Assembly (NCBI GenBank): GCA_030765065.1
Contig: CM060985.1
Location: forward strand, 7,812,001 to 7,876,000
From: Deroplatys truncata
Taxonomy: Eukaryota > Arthropoda > Insecta > Mantodea > Mantidae
Direction of reading: 5' to 3'
Length of the DNA stretch: 64,000 bases
Under the pieces are notes generated by a model. It was given only the letters and a program-made list of their open reading frames with translations, did not search any database and was not told the origin of the DNA. The translations under genes were made by a program, and so were the position numbers. Shown here piece after piece: positions 12,743 through 23,070 of this stretch. Each line of letters starts with the position of its first letter. Positions within the stretch are counted from its first letter, which is position 1.

Positions 12743-13436
12743 ATGTGCCTTCAAGAGAAAGTATTTCATACAGAGCAGAAGCAAATGATGAAATATCAAC
12801 TGACAGTTCCACTATCATACAGAAAGAGAGATTCTTACCATGTAACTGATAAGAATTTAAAATTACAAACACTAACCATCTTTGAAGACTGCCCGTATAA
12901 AAAAATTCAGCAGCATTTGGATGCATCATTTCACATGATTAGGATGGCAAAAGAACTTGCTGCAGAGAAGGGAATATTGCCAAAACCTGAGTATAAAGCT
13001 GGAAAAAAACTGGAACCATCAACAATGCAAAAAATTCCTTAAACTTTACTCTTCAGATGCAGTAAGTAAAGTAATATCAGGGAAGAGGAATTTGTTACTT
13101 TGAGAGAGAACAACAAAATGGTACAAAAACAAGAGACTGATATTACGTGCTCTGAGAGAAACCTACCAGCATTTTAAGGAGATGGATATTCAACAGTGAA
13201 AATTGATTTTCTAAATTTGCCGAGCTAAGACCTAAAAAGTGTATTTCACCTGAATCTCAAGGAATTCATACTGTGTGCATCTGACCCTATCATCAAAATG
13301 TTAAGTTGATGGCTGACAGTGCAAATATTCCAAGAAAGCAGTATAGTTATAAAGATGCCATAGTCCAAATAATTTGCAATCCTCCATCTCAGCATTGCTA
13401 TCCTGTTTGTCCTGGAACTGATAACTTCACTACATA
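12743..13436 (+). pseudogene. Broken copy of a multicopy transposon-associated insect gene
   Basis: Frames joined in order show a family I recognise from repeated copies in insect and other invertebrate genomes, usually annotated only as uncharacterised. An N-terminal part resembles a DNA-binding fold (SYHVTDKNLKLQTLTIFED, then MIRMAKELAAEKGILPKPEY). Next is a YSSDAVSKVISGKRN-like linker, then KRLILRALRETYQHFKEM, then SKFAELRPKKCISPESQGIH. The hallmark HTVCI-stop-PYHQNVKLMAD follows, and finally a CNPPSQHCYPVCPGTDNF cysteine block. At least three frameshifts and a stop in the hallmark (TGA after HTVCI) show it is dead. The mariner at 13,437 begins directly after the cysteine block, so the gene probably lost its 3' end there. 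The molecular function of the family is unknown to me. Confidence 0.6.
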
Positions 13437-14596
13437 TGAGGGCTGATCAACAAAGACTGAGAAAGACTGATTTTTTTTTCACAGGCGTTTATTACTCCAA
13501 TTCAATGTTTACATGATCTTTTTCAAAGTACTCCCCTCCTACTTCAATGCACTTTTTATAGCAACTCTGCCAGTCCTTGAACATGTGCTGCAGACCATTC
13601 TTTATCAGGTCCTTGAGAATCGCCTCACTTTTCTTGAGCACTGCTTCAGAGTTCTCAAATCGAATACCCCTAAGCTTTGCCTTTAGTGATGGGAATAAAA
13701 AAAAGTCACAGGGTGCAAGATCGGGGCTGTAAGGTGGATAAGGTACACAGGTAATGTTGAATCGAGCCAGAAACTGCATGACTTGATTTGCGACGTGAAG
13801 CCGTGCATTGTCATGATGAAGTCGCCACCCAGTCCAAGAAAGCTCCGATCGTTTCTTTGCAATGTGCTTCCTCAGTGTAGCCAATACTGACGTGTAGTAT
13901 GCTGCTGTAATAATCATGTGAGGGGGAACTGCATGCTGGTAAATCATTCCATTACAGTCAAAAAATGTGATCACCATCACTTTCCCTGCAGATGGGACAA
14001 CTTTTGCCTTTTTTGGTGTTGGAGAACCTGGCGATTTCCACACTGTGCTGGCTTGTTTTCCTTCAGGATCATAATGATGCAGCCATGATAATCGATTTAA
14101 AAAATGCATCCCCTCCATCAGCAAAGAGATGCAGCACCTCACGGCTTGTCTCCATTAACACAGCCTTTTGTTCGGGAGTCAACAGACGTGGCATCCAACG
14201 AGCACAAACTCGGGTCATATGGAGATGGTCGTGCATAATTGTCAACACACTGCCATATGAAATTCTCAACACTTCACTGAGGTTACATAATGTTATAAGC
14301 GATCCCCTCGGACAATCACAGCAGCTGTGTTGATGTTGACTTCAGTCACAGCAGAAGCCGAAACACCAGGCCCACCTTGCTTAACACTGACAAGTCAGCC
14401 TTCTTTGAAGTCCTTGAACCACCCAAACACTGAAGGACATTTATTACCTTTCTGATGGTGCCAATGCTCAGTATCAAAATAAGAAACAAACTTTCTAATT
14501 TGTGCTACCATGAGGACGACTATGGTATTCATGCTGAGCGGTATTCCTTTGCGACGTCACACAGAAAAGGACGAAGTAATACATTTTTTTTGTTGA
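13437..14596 (-). mobile_element. Mariner (DD34D) element, dead
   Basis: A mariner transposase is encoded on the minus strand. The left end (the 3' end of the gene) starts after TA at 13,435-13,436 with tgagggctgatcaacaaaga, a typical mariner terminus. The right end is not a good match to it. Near 14,585 only a short tcaacaaaa-like piece is seen before repeat A begins at about 14,597, so the 5' terminus is degraded or truncated. Confidence 0.75.
13492..14511 (-). pseudogene. Mariner transposase, frameshifted
   Basis: The likely start is the ATG at 14,511 (MVAQIRKFVSYFDTEHWHH, helix-turn-helix side). The middle part, ISYGSVLTIMHDHLHM then RVCARWMPRLLTPEQKAVL (14,069-14,272), is in a different frame from the catalytic part. 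A frameshift near 14,085 separates FADGGDAFFKS from LSWLHHYDPEGKQAS. The catalytic core (13,492-14,142, 216 codons) is open and has all three aspartates: VITFFDCNG, LHHDNARLHVA and SPDLAPCDFFLFP. There are 34 residues between the second and third, as in classical DD34D mariners. The C-terminus ends in CIEVGGEYFEKD, also canonical. The protein would be a cut-and-paste transposase acting at TA sites, but the frameshift and upstream stops make this copy non-functional. Confidence 0.85.
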
Positions 14597-15012
14597 GTGA
14601 AAGATTTTCGAGATATAGCTTGTTATTCCCTTAAATTTTTCAATACTTATTTTCTAAAATGGGAATTCGTTATTCATTTTTTTGTCTTGGATATGCAAAG
14701 AGTATTAACCTGTGGCAAAGGGAATGGTGCTGCACCTAGCAACCAGCTATTAAGATATATGTCGATGCTTAAAGGTTACTGTATTTCTATATTGCCCTTG
14801 CAATTACAAAACAAGGGGAACAAAGTACGCCCTAAGCGGTAGTCAAATATTTTTAGAACTGGTCGCTATGTGTAAAATGTAATTCTCTTTGCATGTCAAA
14901 AGATTGTTTCTGCAAATGTTTATCTGATTAATATGAAATAGATGGAGAATAAGAGTTTGTAAAAATAGTTTGTACAAGAGTAGAGAAAGTCATTTGAGTG
15001 TAACACATCAGA
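14597..15012 (+). repeat. Repeat A copy with an internal inversion
   Basis: The outer parts follow the usual + order: a gagatatagcttgttattcc stretch, then gtcttggatatgcaaagag, later tttctgcaaatgtttatctg and gtagagaaagtcatttgagt. The inner segment at about 14,795-14,902 is reversed relative to them. It reads ctaagcggtagtcaaat then ctggtcgctatgtg then ttctctttgcatg, which is the reverse complement of the order seen at 37,446-37,530. Confidence 0.7.
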
Positions 15013-16202
15013 TTTTTTGTATTATAAAGATTCTATTTTTATAACCAAACTTTCCCCAAAATATTATACGATATGATAAATGAGTAAGGAAATATGAAAA
15101 GTAGGCCATTTTAAGTACGTCAAGATTAACTGAAGTTTTAAGGGTATATAATGCAAAGCATGTATGGGATAATTCTTTAGATAGTACATCAATGTGGATT
15201 CCCCAGTCAAGGTTACTATCAACCCAGATTCCAAGAAATTTAATTTTATTATACATTGTTACCAAACCATTTTCTAAATAAACTTGGGCAAAATTTACAT
15301 TTTTATATGATAGAATCCTAAGGCAACATTTTATTTTTAATAACAACGACAAGTCTGTTGTTATTAAACCAATTTACTACATAATCTGTTCCTGTATCAA
15401 TGTTTACTGTAAGTTCTTGTTTAGTTTACCAGAAATTAAAATGCTTGTGTCATCTGCATTTAGTGTTAGGGAAGTCATTGTTTACAGCCAGGTCATTAAT
15501 AACAGTAAAAATAGTAAGGGGCCTTGAGGTACTACATATTTAACATTTTCCAAACCAGAAGGAGAAGCTTTTATCTCTTTTGAATTTCTTATTTCAGTTA
15601 GATGTTTTATGATTCAAACACTATAATCGGATTCCCCTTATACCATAATTGCACATTATATCATGGTCAACCAGTTAAAAGCTTAAGATTGATCAAGAAA
15701 TAATCCCAAGCACTGGTTTCCGGCATCTACAATTTTATACACTTCTTCAATAATGTATTGCATTGCAGAATTTGTAGATTTCCCTTGCTGAAACCCATAT
15801 TGGGCTTTTTATGTAATATCCTATTGTACACTACCCTTTCGGAAAAAAACTGAAGAAATAGAAATAGGCCTATAGTTTTCTATCTCAGATTTCAAACCCT
15901 TTTTGTGTAGTGGTCTAATTTTAAAGACCTTCAAACTCTGAGGGAAGCAACCTTCTTTTAGAGATTAGTTGATCGTGTGACTGACCAGATGCAAGAAACA
16001 TTTTTTTAGGAAAACTCGTCAAGACCTGGAGACTGCTTTTAATTATAGTGATCAGTTGTTGGTAAAAAGAAATACAAATAACATTTCTTTGGTCACCTAA
16101 TAAAGGATTATTAGTAACATTTCCCTTTTTTCTAATATTACTGGCAACAGTTGAGAAATACTGATTGAACTCATGAGCCACTAATTGAGGATGTGACACC
16201 AA
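15008..16202 (-). pseudogene. LINE reverse transcriptase, decayed
   Basis: RT blocks are readable from high to low coordinate in shifting frames. FNQYFSTVASNIRKKGNVTN is the RT upstream region. Then come FPQSLKVFKIRPLHKKG, KSEIENYRPISISSVFF, YGFQQGKSTNSAMQY, GLFLDQS-stop-AF (first catalytic D), VKYVVPQGPLLFLL, and NADDTSILISGK, the Y/FADD box with its first residue changed to N. The thumb KFLGIWVDSNLDWGIHIDVL follows, with the open C-terminal frame 15,008-15,352. It would polymerise cDNA from LINE RNA, but stops after the first catalytic block and several frameshifts leave it inactive. Confidence 0.8.
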
Positions 16203-16610
16203 TCTACCATTTATATTTATGCTAAAGTTCCTTTTGTGATCCTTGGATTCATGCTTAATAATGTTCCATAAGTTTTAGATTTATTTACAGAGTTACTCAC
16301 TAGATTCCCATTATAAAGGTTTCTTGCAATTCACGTTATTCTGTTATATTTTTTTTGTAATTTATGTAACATTGTTTTACACACAATTTCTTTTGTTAAT
16401 TTACTTTGGAAACCTTGATACCTGAATACCCTTAGTAATCCATTTAGCCTTTTTATTTGTAGTTTCTTCCTTTTACCTCAACTTTCCTCCATAAAATTTA
16501 TGTAAGGTCATCTAACTGATTACACTCTGTTTCATTCTATAAAAGTGATTCAGTACGATCTCTAATTTCTTTATGAACTCATTTAAGTCACTACTGGGGT
16601 TTTTATACAA

Positions 16611-17153
16611 TCAAATTAGTATAATCTTATAATCGCTTAGTTCAACTATACTTCCTTCAAAGACCTCATCACACATTTGAGTACCAAAAGTGCACATAGG
16701 TTTTGGCATAGTATTTTCTTTTACAAAAATACAGGCACCACCATTATTTTTAATTTTTCTGCAATAAGAGCTTTCCCTTATATACCTGTGTAAATTTAAC
16801 ATTTCAATTTGGTTATCTTTTAGCCAGTAATCAGTTAGTGTTATTATATCAACACCCTGTGGTTTACCATTTATCAATACATCTAAACTAGTATGCTTAT
16901 TTCTAATACTTTGAACATTTTGATGAAATATTGCAAGAGAATTGAACAAACACTTTTTAGTTGACTGCTCGTTTACCCCATTCAACTTTACATTGACAGT
17001 CCCTCCATCAAGCTTGGCCCCTAAATAGCTTTCACTTGAGTTCCTAGTTTTTTTACACACTGAGAATATAACATTATTTAACAGATTGCCAAATTTGCTG
17101 GATCCCCTTCGATTGAGATGGGCCTCATCCCTGGAGGCAGGAATTCCCATCAA
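16611..17153 (-). pseudogene. LINE endonuclease with upstream esterase-like tail
   Basis: An open 180-codon segment. Its first part, DEAHLNRRGSSKFGNLLNNV, looks like the last conserved block (D-x-x-H) of SGNH/GDSL hydrolase domains, which are known in ORF1 of CR1-type LINEs. The matching GxNNI block is readable just upstream in another frame as LLNTGINNISPGLRAEEM (about 17,300). From residue about 72 the AP-endonuclease fold begins: SLAIFHQNVQSIRNKHTSL (metal-binding N of the first motif), then VDIITLTDYWL where many family members have a TETW/TEHW motif, and NGGACIFVKEN. The nuclease nicks target DNA for target-primed reverse transcription. The downstream catalytic D/H blocks are lost in frameshifted sequence, so this is a remnant. 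Confidence 0.75.
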
Positions 17154-17574
17154 CCATTAGACAAGTTCCTTCTAGCACAAAGCCAATCCAGTTCACTATT
17201 AATTCTTATAATTCTCCTAGTGGTAACAGCATCTTTACATCCAGCACCTGTGACCTAATGCTGCTTATCACGTCCATAATTTCCCCAATCATCTCCTCAG
17301 CCCTTAGCCCAGGACTTATGTTGTTTATACCTGTATTCAGTAAAACAATTTCCGGTTTTTCTTCTTTTTAATTCCACCCTTTCTATTTGATGTTTTATTT
17401 CCTGCAGTTAAATACCTGGGAAACAGCACACTTTGTAGCCTTTTCCCTGCATGTCTTGCCAGCAAATTCTAAAATCCAATCACCCACTTCAAGCCCTTTC
17501 CTTAAAGGCATCCAATAACTGCTACTCTCCAGCCATGCCGCACTGGAAACCCACTACACACAGCTTTATAAATT

Positions 17575-18010
17575 ATTTTATTTAACATTAACTACACAGA
17601 ATTCCATTTTGTTTTATGCAAATACATACAAAAAACACCAAGGAATTTATTTATATTTTTTATAGAAATTTAAACAAGCGAGTTAATAAGAATACATTGT
17701 TTTTAAATTTTTGGTTTTTAAAAATTGATGTAAATTATTAATTTTATCAATTATAATAAATATTACGTAAAGGATCATATATTTAGCTTTCTATATTGAA
17801 CTTTATAACATATCTAATCACTCCTTGCCTGCGAGATATTCTAATTTAAAGGTAGAGAGGTGTGCCGCTTTTCACTAGTTGTATTGCACAATATTTTTTA
17901 ATACAATGCGAGTTTTAAAAAATAAGAATTTACAACATGCTTCACTTTGTTTTTGTAATCCATGGACAAAATCTGAAGTGAATTGGAAACATTAATGGTC
18001 ACTATGTTCA
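17575..18010 (+). repeat. Repeat F (copy 1)
   Basis: Shares long blocks with 27,650-28,130 in the same orientation: ttttaaaaattgatgtaaat, ttaattttatcaatta, gagatatt then aatttaaaggtagagaggtg, and ttcactttgtttttgtaatc. It is non-coding. In the second copy it forms the right half of an element whose left half is repeat E. Confidence 0.7.
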
Positions 18011-18099
18011 AAACCACTTCTGGATTATTCACCGCATTGGTACTTTGTACCACACAATCACTGTTAGTAGTGGGTGGGAATTTTTTTTCGACACGCATC

Positions 18100-18866
18100 A
18101 CATAGTTTTAAGTCTGGTTACAAAATTATCTTTCTAAGCATGCTGCAGGCAACTAAGCTTAATGATTTCTGTCTTGGAATCATTAAATGAAATTAAGCAA
18201 TAGTCATAGCTCCATTTCTTCAGTATGCACCATCAGAAACCACAGAGCTAAAAATGAACTTCTAACACAAAGTAACATTTAAAATGAAACAGTGGAGAGA
18301 AGCTTCATAGAATATCAGATTCCAGTTGCTAAGTTACACCGTGACAGCATATCAGCGTGCTTCTGCGGTATGAAGGTCTCAGTCAGCACTCTATGTTCTA
18401 AACCCCACGTGCTAACACAAACTGTTTAAAAGCATACTTCTAAGGAAGACCCCATCCTGATATTAAGAGGTTTAAAACAAATATATCACAGACTCCTTCT
18501 GTATTTTTTCCCGATTTTAATATTATGGGGTTAAATATGATATTAACGATTTAAAATATTCATACTTGAAAAAGTGATGGTTTTTATTCCAAATAAATAG
18601 CATTTTGAATAAGGAAATCCACAATGTTATTATCTGCAAAATGACACATTGTTCTTAACTTTGACCATTTTGTATTCTGGGAATAAATTGCTTTTATGTA
18701 ACACTGTGTGTGTATAAGAAAAATGTTAAGTACACTGTAAATCCTAAAATAATTTGATTTTCTGCAAAATATAAAATAGATGTCCACTTATTTTGTGTGG
18801 AACAAATAAACTAAAGTTCAGTGAAAGTGATGTTTTGTGTGTGTTCGGTTTCTTGTGGAATGACTC
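18100..18866 (-). repeat. Repeat E (copy 2), reversed
   Basis: A reverse-orientation copy of the 11.7-kb repeat. Landmarks include ctaagcttaatgatttctg, ctccatttcttcagtatgc, gggttaaatatgatatta and ttttctgcaaaatataaaat. The terminal motif gtgttcggtttcttgtgg then aatgactc ends at 18,866, only a few bases before the TA used by the DD41D element. Confidence 0.7.
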
Positions 18867-18871
18867 TAATA

Positions 18872-20122
18872 CGGAGGGTTGCCCACTTAAGCTCTGAAGA
18901 CTCTGAATCACCCTTCCACTCCTGCCATTGGTCAAATTGCTTATATTTATTACTGCATCAGCTCGGCCCAGCAGACAGCTGGCACTCACAAAGTTTACTC
19001 GTAATGGCTGACTTGTGGCAGGGGTACATTGTTGGGCTTTCCAATGCCGGTTACAGCCTTTCAATGATAGTGCAAAGGTGGAAACAAAAAGATTTTAATA
19101 TAAATAAGTTGTGTGTGGGCCGTATAACACAACTGCATAAAATGGATCCCCACCTGAGGCTCAGTGTGCAAGAAAAAGGTCATAACCAACACAACCTAAA
19201 GCAGTAGTAGCCAAGGCGAGTGCAAAAGTGAATCAACCAACCCAAAGCAGCATTTCCATTCGCATTGGAATATCCAAAGGGACTGTCTATCAGATAATAC
19301 ACAGGAATTTGGGTCTAGAAAGGCGCCATAAATCATGCGGGCACGCCTTGAAAGAGCAGCACATCAATGAATGCTTCACCAATGCAAGAAAGCTCTATGA
19401 ACACCACCTGGCAGGTGAAAAGTGGCAATGGGTGGTTTCTTTAGATGAAGCACGGGTTTATCTTGGTGACACATAAAAACCCCAAGCCATTTATTACCAC
19501 CAAGTGGGCCAAAAGGGGCACTCCTGCTTTATTCGGGAGAACAAGGAAAAGTTTTCCAAAGGATTCATGGTGGTTGCAGGTTATTTCTCTCGGGGGGAAA
19601 CTCCACATTCACAGAGTTGCCAACAATGTAAAAATTAATGCAGCCTGCTATCAAAGGAATGTTATGGGCCCAATTTTTTAAGAAGATATCCTTTGGTTGT
19701 ATGGTGAGGATGCCCCAAATGTTTGGATCCACATGGATAAAGCATCCAGTCGCACTTCTTGGTCTTCCCAGCATTACTACCACCGGAAAGCTATGAAAAC
19801 GGATGTCAATGTGATATCATTTAAAAGGATCCCTGTGAAGTCACCAGATGCCTCGCCAATGAATTTTTGCAGATTTGGTCTGCTGAAACAGCACCTTGCT
19901 TCTCGGTATCCCACCACAATTGAAGGACTCTGGAAAGCCTGCCAGGAGGAGTGGGCTAGCATGCTGTTCTTAGACGCAGCCATCTTCAACAGAAATTGCA
20001 CCGCAGTGCCATAGTTAAAGCCTGTGGAAATCACACTGAGTGCAATAGGTGGTGGCGAAAGGGAATCTCACCATGAAAAAACATAAGCAAAAACATCCGA
20101 GCTTAAGTGGAGCAACCCTCCA
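18872..20122 (+). mobile_element. DD41D-type mariner, both ends intact, dead
   Basis: The left end cggagggttgcccacttaag (18,872) and the reverse complement of the right end, tggagggttgctccacttaa, match over about 25 bp with one single-base insertion. Each end abuts TA (18,870-18,871 and 20,123-20,124), giving a 1,251-bp element with a TA target-site duplication. The transposase lies between, on the + strand. Confidence 0.9.
19003..20014 (+). pseudogene. DD41D mariner transposase, frameshifted, with D to N in the catalytic triad
   Basis: The start is probably the ATG at 19,003 (MADLWQGYIVGLSNAGYSLS, first helix-turn-helix). Translation then needs a frameshift near 19,150-19,200 to reach AVVAKASAKVNQPTQSS and the second DNA-binding part ISKGTVYQIIHRNLGLERR. 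The first catalytic D is in VVSLDEARVYL (about 19,445). A second frameshift near 19,470 and an in-frame TAA at 19,679 follow. The second D is in WIHMDKASSRTS. The third block reads SPDASPMNFCRFGLLK, where the N occupies the third catalytic position. There are 41 residues between the second D and that position, which is the spacing of the DD41D (rosa-like) group rather than DD34D. About 337 codons in all, the expected length. Non-functional on three counts. Confidence 0.85.
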
Positions 20123-20240
20123 TATATGATGAACATGATAAACAATTTGGGTTTAAAATCAATAAATATAGTCAACTCCATTGTTTTTAAACTTTAAAAC
20201 ACATTAAACAATATATGCTATATATAAATGAAATAATATA

Positions 20241-20710
20241 CAGGGTTATTATAAATGATTGAAGGGATTTCATAAATTCACTGTAGTTATATTACTTGAC
20301 ATATTGTCACAAAACTCAAGAAGTTTTGTTTTGTTGCAGCTGCACTTCAATTTCTGCCATGACAGTGCAACAGTAAGCAGGTAGTCAACATGGCACAGGT
20401 TGTGCTTGAATTTAATTCACATTAGTCTGTCGTAACAGTGCATTAACACTTCAAAACAAAATTGAATAAAGATCCACCAAATACCAACTCCATTCAGCGA
20501 TGGTATGTAGTTTACAGCTTCAGAATGCCTCTGTAAGGAGAAATTAACGGATCAGCCTACAGTGACTGCAGAAGTGGTTGAGCACTTGCAGGCGAGCTTT
20601 ACATTTAGCCCAAAGAAGACGATGAGCAGAGCGCTTAGCATTCCACAATCAACAGCTTCAGGGCTGCCAGCAAACAGAGTGTTTAAGGGACTTCCATTAA
20701 GATAATAGGG
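20241..20710 (+). mobile_element. 5' end of another mariner-like element, truncated
   Basis: Begins right after TA (20,239-20,240) with cagggttattataaatgatt, a terminus I associate with a mariner lineage. It then encodes a decayed N-terminal DNA-binding region: MAQVVLEFNSH near 20,390, then KLNKDPPNTNSIQRWYVVY and PKEDDEQSA-like scraps, which fit the RVQR..KY..DPP....IRRWY pattern of this group. Stops are frequent. Sequence after about 20,710 no longer matches, so the catalytic domain is gone. Confidence 0.65.
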
Positions 20711-20719
20711 GCTTTTTAG

Positions 20720-21250
20720 GGACCAATACAATTGAATAAAAACATTTTTAGTTTATTTTGGTGGGTTTGCTTACACTGTTTCTTGTGATTTCATTCACTA
20801 TTGTTACGTGTATTAAGACAAAAGTGAGTTTAGGATTGGTCACCCTTCTCCCAAATGAGCATAAATATAATATAGAGTACATAGCTTTAAAGAAATTAAA
20901 CTATATATTGTACACCAATTACACAGTATACGTAGTACGGACTATTTGTGCGTTCCCTTTTTTGTCCTTTATTTACTTAAACAAGCATTTTTACTTGCTG
21001 ATTTATAAACAAGTTGCAAAACTATTGCCATTAAAAAAAATGGTAACACAACAGTGTTTTGTAATATTTGTGCTCATACTATTTCCCTTTCCACCATTTA
21101 ATTTTATTATTTTTCCCCATTTAATCAGTCTACAATATTATTACTAATAAAGACACAAAAGATATGTGTTACAGTACAAAAACAACATAAGGTAATTATA
21201 ATTTAGATTAAAAACAACTTTATGATTTGCAATCTAAGATCACAATACAA
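20720..21250. other. Unassigned AT-rich tract with a spurious hydrophobic frame
   Basis: An open frame at 20,758-21,147 (129 codons) is rich in L, I, F and Y because the DNA is T-rich on this strand. I recognise no family and see no conserved context, so I do not call a gene. Confidence 0.4.
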
Positions 21251-21254
21251 CCCA

Positions 21255-21540
21255 ATTTTTTTAGAAAATAAAAAATTTTGAAAAATGTTCCATGTAAAGG
21301 ATATTTTGGGGTGGGGGATTTTCTTGTAAATCTTTGTCTCTTTGTCAAAATGTTGTACTTATACAAGTTTCATTTTTGAGTTAAGCTGTTTTCTCTCTCA
21401 TGCGTGCGCATGCACACAAACAGACCTTCTTCTTAAGTTTTTTTTATTCAGGTAGACTCAAAAAACGCATTTTCAGTGAAATCTCGGTATCAAATTTTTG
21501 GGTGGAATGCAATAGCTAGTACATGATAAAGTAAAAATGT
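21255..21540 (-). repeat. Repeat A, partial reversed copy
   Basis: The reverse-order landmarks are gattttcttgtaaatctttg, tttcatttttgagttaagct, acgcattttcagtgaaatc and tcggtatcaaatttttgggt, matching the first 300 bp of repeat A. It is non-coding. Confidence 0.7.
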
Positions 21541-21544
21541 AGGT

Positions 21545-23065
21545 GCTCCAGCTGGTCCTGTATGTCACTTAACATTTCTATAATCCTGTCCGACAAGAGA
21601 GAGCAACTGAGTTTGTATCAGTCATTGCATTTGCAGAAACCTCTGTGGCAGCAGCCACTAAGCATTCTGTAACAATTCTCTATCTGTAAAACACTGCAGT
21701 TTCTTTTAGATATTAGCCAGGATATTCTATAACCTGCGCCTAATATTTTCTCTCTAGAAGTTTCATTCTTTGGGGCATTTGACTTCAATTTCACTTTGTT
21801 AAGCTTATGTTCTCTCTCCAACTCTTAAGAGAAATACATTTAAAGATATACTTCAGATACACTTCTTAAATAAATATATATATAAATAAATCACATCAAA
21901 TAGGTCTAATATGCACTCAAATTTTTAGGTAAGTTCAGTTCCAGGTACTTAATAAAATAGTAACTAAATAGTGGAATCATATCCTGGTTTTTATATTTCC
22001 AAAACTATTAAGAAAGCACCTTTAAATATTGTAAATAAATACCAGTAAGACCACCAAAGTCCGCTTCATGCTTCCAATTACAGCGGCATTGATATTGAAG
22101 TATTTTATGTGTAATTTAAACACTGCATATCAAATAGCAGGCTTTATTTTTGTAAGTCATAACAAAAATACTCTCTGCCACTCTTCCTGAGTTCGAAGCC
22201 ATACCTGCCACTGAATGCGGCGTGTCTGAAGCACAGGTGAATGAGACGGTTGGAGAAGGGGAGGGGAGTGAGACGGCAAGGATGCCTTTCAGTGCAGTGG
22301 CTCTTCAGAGTCGTTTTTTTTCCCCATGCGTGTTTTACACAACATCAACCTGAACACAAATGAAAAGGCACGGGGCCATCCCTATAAATTTGAATATTCT
22401 TGGAAAGCTCATTCTTTCAAAAATGAATCTGCAAATAAAGAAACTTTTATTTGCACACTATAAAAAAAAATCTGATATGCAACCCAAGACTTACCAACCT
22501 TTATAAAATAATTGAATGTATAAGCGTGATACTTCAAACTGTTTTACATAATCATGGTAAATGCCTAGAAATAGTTTCCAATTTAGTTACACTGACTTGG
22601 TCAACTGCAACATGTGACAACAAATGTCACTGTTTATACTGACATATACTATCGTGCGGCACATATTACTATCACTTTGTCTGTCATTATACCTGAAACA
22701 ACTTGCCAACTGCAGCAAATAAGGATTTATATTTTTTATACAAGAGCTTAAAGAAAATTTATCATTACATTAAAAAATGTGCAGAAGTGCTGACCTGGCA
22801 GGAGACCTACAAAAATTGTCTGAAATATACAGGAGACAATTTAAATCATTTAAAGTGCTGTAACCCACCTACCTGCCCATATTAAGGAGATTATTATATG
22901 TAAAAAAACTTGGTATATAAATAAATAGAAAGACTCCATTTTGAAAGCAATATGCATGTGCAAACACACTGCCAGCTAAAATGGCTTTGTTTTGTATTCT
23001 TATTCTGTTAAGAAGACCATACTTACATTAAGTTTCATCACTCACAGATTGAGCATGACTATACC
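21545..23065. other. Unassigned AT-rich tract
   Basis: Only short frames with stops. A G-rich patch lies at 22,240-22,280 (gttggagaaggggagggg). No family is recognised. Confidence 0.4.
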
Positions 23066-23070
23066 TTTTT

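Larger units (their letters stand above)
15008..17580 (-). mobile_element. CR1-like LINE with esterase-like, endonuclease and RT regions (dead)
   Basis: Minus-strand translation in changing frames gives a non-LTR retrotransposon in the correct 5' to 3' order: an SGNH-esterase-like stretch (17,560 to 17,090), an AP-endonuclease (17,153 to 16,611), a connector, and reverse transcriptase down to 15,008. There is no poly(A) or other clear 3' tail, because the 3' end meets repeat A at 15,010. Multiple stops and frameshifts rule out activity. Three other LINE pieces in the window (29.6-30.6, 40.6-41.9 and 59.4-61.9 kb) are of the same general CR1/Jockey-like kind but are different copies. Confidence 0.8.

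Noticed and set aside
13992..14333. 113-codon frame on + strand
   Set aside because: Overlaps the mariner transposase in antisense and matches no family.
20758..21147. 129-codon frame with membrane-like composition
   Set aside because: T-rich DNA gives L/I/F-rich translations. No family, no splice context and no conservation could be seen.
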